Source of the DNA: Fibrivirga algicola | GTDB lineage: Bacteria > Bacteroidota > Bacteroidia > Cytophagales > Spirosomataceae | Direction of reading: 5' to 3' | Length of the DNA: 64,000 nucleotides | NCBI RefSeq assembly: GCF_011742925.1 | Contig: NZ_WAEL01000004.1 | Span: 1 to 64,000, forward strand | In this document: positions 61,830 through 64,000 of the stretch, one piece after another | Numbering within the stretch: the stretch's first letter is position 1 | Layout: every line of letters starts with the position of its first letter | Notes under the pieces: model-generated | Database searches by the model: none | What the model was told of the DNA's origin: nothing | Seen by the model: the letters and a program-made list of their open reading frames with translations, nothing else | Position numbers and translations under genes: made by a program

Positions 61830-62120
61830 TTAACCGCCTATCATCACGGTTGGTAATCCAGAGACAATGACGCCTCCATGCGCAGTATTGTCCCCCATTC
61901 GTGCCGCCGGACGACCCGAGATAAGCACTGTAGCCGACCCTTTGATGATTGCCGCCGGTGGACCCACACAGACAGACATGTCACCCAGGCAGGCAGCAGG
62001 CAGTTTACCAATGAGCACTGTTGGTGCGCCTGGGCCAGATATAGGCCCACCAACATGCGGTACCGGGCCGGTTGTCATGGGGCATGTGGTCAGATCAGTT
62101 AATCGGGCAGCTGGTGGCAT
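61830..62120 (-). CDS. PAAR-domain spike tip protein
   Basis: 96 residues, just the PAAR domain: PPAARLTDLTTCP, LGDMSVCVGPPAAI and PAARMGDNTAHGG with the zinc-binding His/Cys pattern. It sharpens the VgrG tip. No effector domain is fused, so cargo would have to bind non-covalently to VgrG/PAAR or ride inside Hcp. First gene of the minus-strand operon with tssN and tssK. Confidence 0.95.
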   Translation of the reverse strand: MPPAARLTDLTTCPMTTGPVPHVGGPISGPGAPTVLIGKLPAACLGDMSVCVGPPAAIIKGSATVLISGRPAARMGDNTAHGGVIVSGLPTVMIGG

Positions 62121-62441
62121 TGCAGCGGGTCTGTTAAGACATAAAGCGTAAGAGGAAGTGTAACGTATTGTTCATTTACGTATTCAGCAAGTTAAATAGT
62201 TAGTTTATTTGTATCTCAAATATTTACTAGACGCGCTACACTTCGCCTGTCTGAAAGCCCTTGGACCGGGTACTGTCTCCCGTTGATAAGTCTACAGCTG
62301 TTAACGAGGGTACCGTTAGATTATAAAAACGGGAGATTTTATAGAAATTTACCGAATAGTCCTTTTATTATATAGCTTTACTTATCCTTCCTCTTTTTAA
62401 AATAATCGTCCAACTTACAGCCATAGTAAGGGCAACTTGTC
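62121..62441. other. Divergent intergenic region at the island edge
   Basis: 321 AT-rich bases between the PAAR operon (minus) and the small helical protein (plus). It should hold promoters for both directions. No clear -33/-7 pair or hairpin stands out, and the TCAGTATATAC motif is absent. Confidence 0.4.
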
Positions 62442-62834
62442 ATGACGGCTACTCAACAACCCACAGAACGATTCTCGCTTTATCAGCACGAACATCAACA
62501 GTGGTTACAGGCACTTGCCCTGTACTCAGATCAGGAATCGTATTTCAACTCCCTGTTGTCGTATGTATGTGACAGCACGGCCGACTACGAGATTGTGAGT
62601 CGTTCCGGTTCATTTCGCCAGTGGTTCACTGGTTTACGGTCACAGATGGCCCAACTTACCGAGCTGATCGAAATGGAGGAACAATCGACGGCTAAAGGGA
62701 TCCCCAACTGGCAGCGTCGCCAAGAGATCGACGAGCGGCACCGGCGCATGCGGAGTGGCTACCAGATGCTGGAACAGCAGTTCATCACTGTCCGTCAGCA
62801 GTTCTACGCGTTCATTACCCCCTACGTACAATAA
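62442..62834 (+). CDS. Small helical protein, unknown
   Basis: 130 residues without signal or membrane helix. Mostly alpha-helical with aromatic-rich N-terminus (FSLYQHEHQQWLQALALYSD) and coiled-coil stretches (LTELIEMEEQSTAKG, MLEQQFITVRQQFYAFITPY). No family recognised. It starts divergently from the T6SS PAAR operon but is followed after 26 bases by an ABC ATPase gene in the same direction, so its affiliation is open. Confidence 0.6.
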   Translation: MTATQQPTERFSLYQHEHQQWLQALALYSDQESYFNSLLSYVCDSTADYEIVSRSGSFRQWFTGLRSQMAQLTELIEMEEQSTAKGIPNWQRRQEIDERHRRMRSGYQMLEQQFITVRQQFYAFITPYVQ

Positions 62835-62860
62835 GCAATCCGGGCTTAACTTGCCCCGAT

Positions 62861-63865
62861 ATGCTGACAGCTACCCATCTTTCCAAATCGTTTGCCGACC
62901 TGCCTGCCGTTCGAAATGTGTCACTGACACTGGCCGCCGGACAGATTATGGCCCTCGTAGGCGCCAGCGGCTCCGGTAAAAGCACCCTGCTGAACCTGAT
63001 TGCCGCGCTGCTCGACCCCGACCGGGGCGAAGTCCGGCTGGACGGTGAGCGCATTGCCGGCCCTAAGGACGTGCTGGTAGCCGGGCACCCACAGATTCGG
63101 GTGGTGCCGCAGGAATATCAACTGATGCCGAACGTCTCTATTCGTGAAAACATCAACTACGCCCTTCGCTTCTACGAACGTACCTACCGAACCGCCCGCG
63201 TTGATGAACTACTGAAGCTCTGTCGGCTGGAATCGGTGCAACACCACAAACCGCGCGAAGCATCGGGCGGCGAAAAGCAGCGTACGGCCATTGCCCGCGC
63301 CATTGCCGAACCCGCCCGCGTGTTGCTGCTCGACGAGCCGTTTAGCCACCTTGACTTACCCAACCGGCTTATTATTCGCGACTTACTGTTCGAACTGGTT
63401 CGGCAGCCTACGGGTTCGCAACCTCCACCTGCCTGCCTTTTTGTGACCCACGATGCCACCGACGCCCTATCTATTGCCGACCAGATCGGTATTATCCAGC
63501 AAGGGCAATTGAAGCAGGTAGGCACGCCCCGCGAAGTGTATTTTACCCCTAAAACCATTTACGCCGCCCGGATGACCGGGCCGGTAAACACCATACGGGG
63601 TAAACACCTGGCCGCGCTCGGCTTACCCCCCGTCAGTGACCCCGAAGCCTATTTCGGCCTCCGCCCCGAGCATATCAGTCTAACCAGTGATGGGACCGTG
63701 ATGGGTGAAGTAAAGGGCGTATTTTTTCAGGGACGGCAAAGCGAGCTGGATGTAAAGATTAACCGGTACGTCTCCCTTCGCCTGCTAACCGAACGCGACG
63801 ATGTGCAGATTGGCGATGAGGTACGTATGTGCCTAGCCGGTGACCGACTTATGCCCATAGGCTAA
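62861..63865 (+). CDS. ABC transporter ATP-binding protein
   Basis: 334 residues. Nucleotide-binding domain with Walker A GASGSGKST at about 34-42, Q-loop in VVPQEYQLMPNVS, signature ASGGEKQR, Walker B VLLLDEPFSHLD and switch His in VTHDATDA. The C-terminal about 90 residues (YFGLRPEHISL, VFFQGRQSELDVKI) form a TOBE-like regulatory domain as in MalK/PotA/FbpC-type importers. No permease or binding-protein gene is visible in the window, so the substrate is unknown. Confidence 0.93.
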   Translation: MLTATHLSKSFADLPAVRNVSLTLAAGQIMALVGASGSGKSTLLNLIAALLDPDRGEVRLDGERIAGPKDVLVAGHPQIRVVPQEYQLMPNVSIRENINYALRFYERTYRTARVDELLKLCRLESVQHHKPREASGGEKQRTAIARAIAEPARVLLLDEPFSHLDLPNRLIIRDLLFELVRQPTGSQPPPACLFVTHDATDALSIADQIGIIQQGQLKQVGTPREVYFTPKTIYAARMTGPVNTIRGKHLAALGLPPVSDPEAYFGLRPEHISLTSDGTVMGEVKGVFFQGRQSELDVKINRYVSLRLLTERDDVQIGDEVRMCLAGDRLMPIG

Positions 63866-63928
63866 TGTTAAGATTGGTCGTTTGGGTTGAATCGCTTAAC
63901 TTTCCCTTTATACACTAATTAGGAAACT

Positions 63929-64000
63929 ATGCCCGAATTCACGCTTGGGATTGAAGAAGAATTCCAGACCATTGATCCCGAAACCCGCGAGCTCCGCTCG
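63929..64000 (+). CDS. YbdK-like carboxylate-amine ligase, start only
   Basis: Only 24 codons fit in the window. They read MPEFTLGIEEEFQTIDPETR followed by ELRS, which is the characteristic N-terminus of the GCS2/YbdK family (FTLGxEEEFxxvDpeTreL). These enzymes ligate carboxylates such as glutamate to amines such as cysteine. The gene starts 64 bases after the ABC ATPase gene. The family call rests on this short signature only. Confidence 0.75.
   Translation, partial: MPEFTLGIEEEFQTIDPETRELRS

Larger units (their letters stand above)
1..64000. repeat. Highly iterated octamer RGGTACGT / ACGTACCY
   Basis: Reading by eye I counted about 66 copies of the 7-mer GGTACGT (either strand), of which about 61 have A or G in front. 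Chance for a 7-mer on both strands in 64 kb is about 8. Examples lie at 102-109, 4122-4129, 13703-13710, 33465-33472, 46326-46333 and 61790-61797. Copies occur in genes of both strands, in all three codon phases (as Gly-Thr, Val-Arg or around a Tyr codon) and in intergenic DNA. The orientations are close to balanced, about 34 against 32. The count is manual and may be off by a few. Confidence 0.8.

Noticed and set aside
1-64000. tRNA, rRNA or CRISPR array
   Set aside because: I looked for T-arm-like GTTCGAATCC patterns and regularly spaced repeats; none formed a convincing gene or array. The frequent GGTACGT copies are not evenly spaced and have no repeat longer than 8-9 bases.

Overview
The window looks like a chromosomal segment of a Cytophagales-type Bacteroidota, probably close to Spirosoma. 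This is an inference from several signs: Bacteroidota -7 promoter boxes of the TAnnTTTG type, a type VI secretion system of subtype iii (tssN/O/P/R-type genes, with no recognisable tssJ/L/M), DUF6814 beside an MFS carrier, DUF2490, GroES-like and PKD proteins, and moderately GC-rich coding DNA. No rRNA, tRNA, CRISPR array or complete insertion sequence was seen.

Layout. 1-6.9 kb: the 5' part of a PKD-domain secreted protein, a TerB-like protein, an OmpR/histidine-kinase pair, DUF4174, GroES-like protein, yidD, lgt and coaE. 7.1-12.4 kb: a sigma factor, two tandem secreted paralogues with a kinase-like motif set, an orphan Pycsar-effector-like membrane protein and a cytochrome c/PQQ-type sugar dehydrogenase. 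12.4-14.5 kb: a gene graveyard with remnants of an SDR, a family-1 glycosidase-like gene and a DUF892 ferritin-like gene. 14.7-22.9 kb: a short-chain carboxylate locus with acs, a second acyl-CoA synthetase coupled to a receiver protein that lacks its phospho-acceptor Asp, DUF6814, an MHS-type carrier and a transposase-derived DNA-binding protein. 23.1-33.1 kb: a c-heme/VCBS lipoprotein, an MBL hydrolase, a subtilisin-like protease, a WYL regulator with a GyrI-like protein, a sterol-desaturase-like hydroxylase, an alpha/beta hydrolase and a THUMP-like methyltransferase. 33.3-37.5 kb: a USP / P-type ATPase / USP operon. 37.8-38.6 kb: a DUF2490 protein.

38.7-62.1 kb is a T6SSiii island. Spike and baseplate: TPR protein, vgrG, tssE, tssF, an unknown 530-residue exported protein, and tssG on the opposite strand. 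Trans-envelope part: two TssO-like proteins, a PKD protein (TssP-like) and TssR. Motor and tube: clpV, tssB, tssC, hcp. Downstream of hcp lies an uncharacterised module: a tandem OmpA-domain protein, a membrane-anchored HhH-like protein, a 65-residue membrane protein and a 426-residue orphan. A double-HTH protein and a divergent PAAR-tssN-tssK operon close the island. No TssQ lipoprotein was recognised, so the envelope anchor may be built differently here. The window ends with a small helical protein, an ABC ATPase and the start of a YbdK-like carboxylate-amine ligase.

Across the whole window the octamer RGGTACGT (reverse ACGTACCY) recurs about once per kilobase on both strands and in all reading frames, far more often than chance. 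I consider it the most unexpected signal here, together with the hcp-downstream module.
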